Part shown: piece by piece, positions 63,244-64,000 of the stretch
Position numbering within the stretch: the stretch's first letter is position 1
Layout of the letters: each line of letters starts with the position of its first letter
Source: Tanypteryx hageni
Lineage: Eukaryota; Arthropoda; Insecta; Odonata; Petaluridae
DNA length: 64,000 nucleotides
Reading direction: 5' to 3'
Assembly (NCBI GenBank): GCA_028673005.1
Contig: CM054118.1
Span: 87,104,964 to 87,168,963 of the forward strand
Position numbers and translations under genes: made by a program
Notes under the pieces: model-generated
Databases searched by the model: none
Told to the model about the DNA's origin: nothing
Seen by the model: only the letters and a program-made list of their open reading frames with translations

Positions 63244-64000
63244 ATGCACGCCAATAGTAGATCAGATGGTAGGTTAGGATGTAGGCAGCTTACCGTTACG
63301 GGATTAATTGAGAGCACAATAGGGGAAAATGTAAGAAATCCGTGCGGTAACAGAATTATCGAAGGCATGGGGATAAACGATTTTCCATGCAACAATTCCG
63401 TAGATAATGCGTGCGACCTTAACAGCGCTATAAACCCGACGTTAAGTAACAGTAGAATACATTCCAAGCGTAGAAATAGTCGACATAGTAGGAAGGATAA
63501 GGAGGCAGTAAATAATAATAATTATAATCTTAATAATAATAACAGTAATAAAAGCTCAGTAGAGCGCGAGGAATCGTTACGTAGACATAGCGAGAAATTA
63601 AAAATCATTACGGTTAATTGTCGCAGCATTCGCAGGAAGGAGGCCGAATTTGAACATCTTATTCGTAGTCTGCGTGCTGATGTAGTTATAGGCACTGAAA
63701 GTTGGCTTACGGCAGACATAGCCAGTCAGGAGATCTTTCCTCGTGACTATAGCGTATACAGAAAAGATCGATGTATCCGGTCGGGAGGTGGAGTCTTTAT
63801 AGCAGTTAGCAATAAATACGAAAGTTACCCAATACAGATTAACGACGACGAAGTCGAAAGTGTTTGGTGTCGTGTGAAAGGAAGCGACTCAAAAACTATA
63901 AATATATGCGCTTTTTATAGACCCCCAAATGCGAGCGTGGAAACTATTCATTCTCTGGAGAAACAAGTGGCGACGCTAAATTCGTCTAATAAAGATAAAG
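63244..64000 (+). CDS. LINE ORF2, N-terminal part: endonuclease (runs off window)
   Basis: First ATG of a frame open from 63,193 to the window end with no stop (252 codons seen). The first 115 residues are poorly conserved, Asn- and Ser-rich. From about residue 118 comes the apurinic/apyrimidinic-type endonuclease: KLKIITVNCRSIRRK (conserved Asn), ADVVIGTESWLT (catalytic Glu in the TESWL motif), YSVYRKDRCIRSGGGVFIAV (RKDR..GGGV), VESVWCRV, and ICAFYRPPNAS (YRPP). In LINEs this domain nicks the target for target-primed reverse transcription. RT would follow beyond the window. Separated from the true ORF1 end by 35 bp, so re-initiation or stop-restart is plausible. All motifs seen are intact. 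Confidence 0.9.
   Translation, partial: MHANSRSDGRLGCRQLTVTGLIESTIGENVRNPCGNRIIEGMGINDFPCNNSVDNACDLNSAINPTLSNSRIHSKRRNSRHSRKDKEAVNNNNYNLNNNNSNKSSVEREESLRRHSEKLKIITVNCRSIRRKEAEFEHLIRSLRADVVIGTESWLTADIASQEIFPRDYSVYRKDRCIRSGGGVFIAVSNKYESYPIQINDDEVESVWCRVKGSDSKTINICAFYRPPNASVETIHSLEKQVATLNSSNKDK

Larger units (their letters stand above)
62206..64000 (+). mobile_element. CR1/L2-like LINE, 5' half, continues past window
   Basis: GC-rich ORF1 with coiled coil and SGNH/esterase domain, a short spacer, then ORF2 beginning with an apurinic-type endonuclease. Architecture is that of CR1/L2-group LINEs. The abrupt GC change suggests the 5' boundary is near 62,206-62,215, possibly 5' truncated. It may belong to the same family as the RT at 1-1192, which would supply the missing downstream part, but there is no overlap to test that here. 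Confidence 0.88.

Overview
This is animal, most likely arthropod, nuclear DNA, and nearly everything recognisable in it is dead or dying transposable element. I find no convincing host protein-coding gene, no rRNA gene, no functional tRNA gene and no CRISPR array. The arthropod call rests on the element mix: DUF4817-bearing mariner-like sequence, CR1/L2- and Jockey-like LINEs, GIY-YIG Penelope-like elements (PLEs) with hammerhead-like motifs, Helitrons ending in CTAGT, and many hAT and PIF/Harbinger relics. The species cannot be named from sequence alone.

Layout. 0-6.4 kb: a 5'-truncated LINE with an intact reverse transcriptase frame, two Helitron ends, a hAT MITE carrying a PLE scrap with a hammerhead-like core, a purine tract and a Jockey-like LINE tail. 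6.4-9.6 kb: no recognisable feature. 9.6-17.2 kb: an internally deleted PIF/Harbinger element, two inverted copies of repeat family R, two copies of a palindrome-ended repeat F, one hAT MITE nested in another, and a further hAT MITE. 17.6-21 kb: DUF4817 fragment, hAT end, Helitron end, hairpin repeats. 22.3-26.6 kb: a full-length but dead hAT with two further hAT-like MITEs nested inside it. 27-30 kb: three hAT-type elements in a row (the middle one holding a GC-rich promoter-like block) and a tRNA-derived SINE. 30.5-33.2 kb: LINE scrap, Helitron helicase relic joined head-to-tail to another Helitron, pogo-like repeats. 33.7-37.3 kb: three PLE copies separated by (TA)n arrays. 37.8-41.2 kb: two MITEs, a second SINE, and a non-autonomous Helitron holding a seven-unit tandem repeat and joined to yet another Helitron. 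41.4-43.1 kb: GC-rich DNA with a promoter-like cluster (RFX X-box, CCAAT, TATA). 43.1-50.2 kb: two long hAT transposase pseudogenes, one interrupted by a LINE. 51-58 kb: R and F repeats, LINE fragments, purine tracts, MITEs. 59.5-62 kb: two hAT transposase pseudogenes. 62.2-64 kb: the 5' half of a CR1/L2-like LINE (esterase-type ORF1, then the endonuclease of ORF2) running off the window.

The elements do not work together as a pathway. What the window records is an insertion history: at least five different hAT transposase lineages, MITEs with clean 8-bp target duplications, nesting up to three deep, and decay by frameshift and nonsense mutation. Only the two LINE ORF2 frames that run off the window edges look potentially intact.
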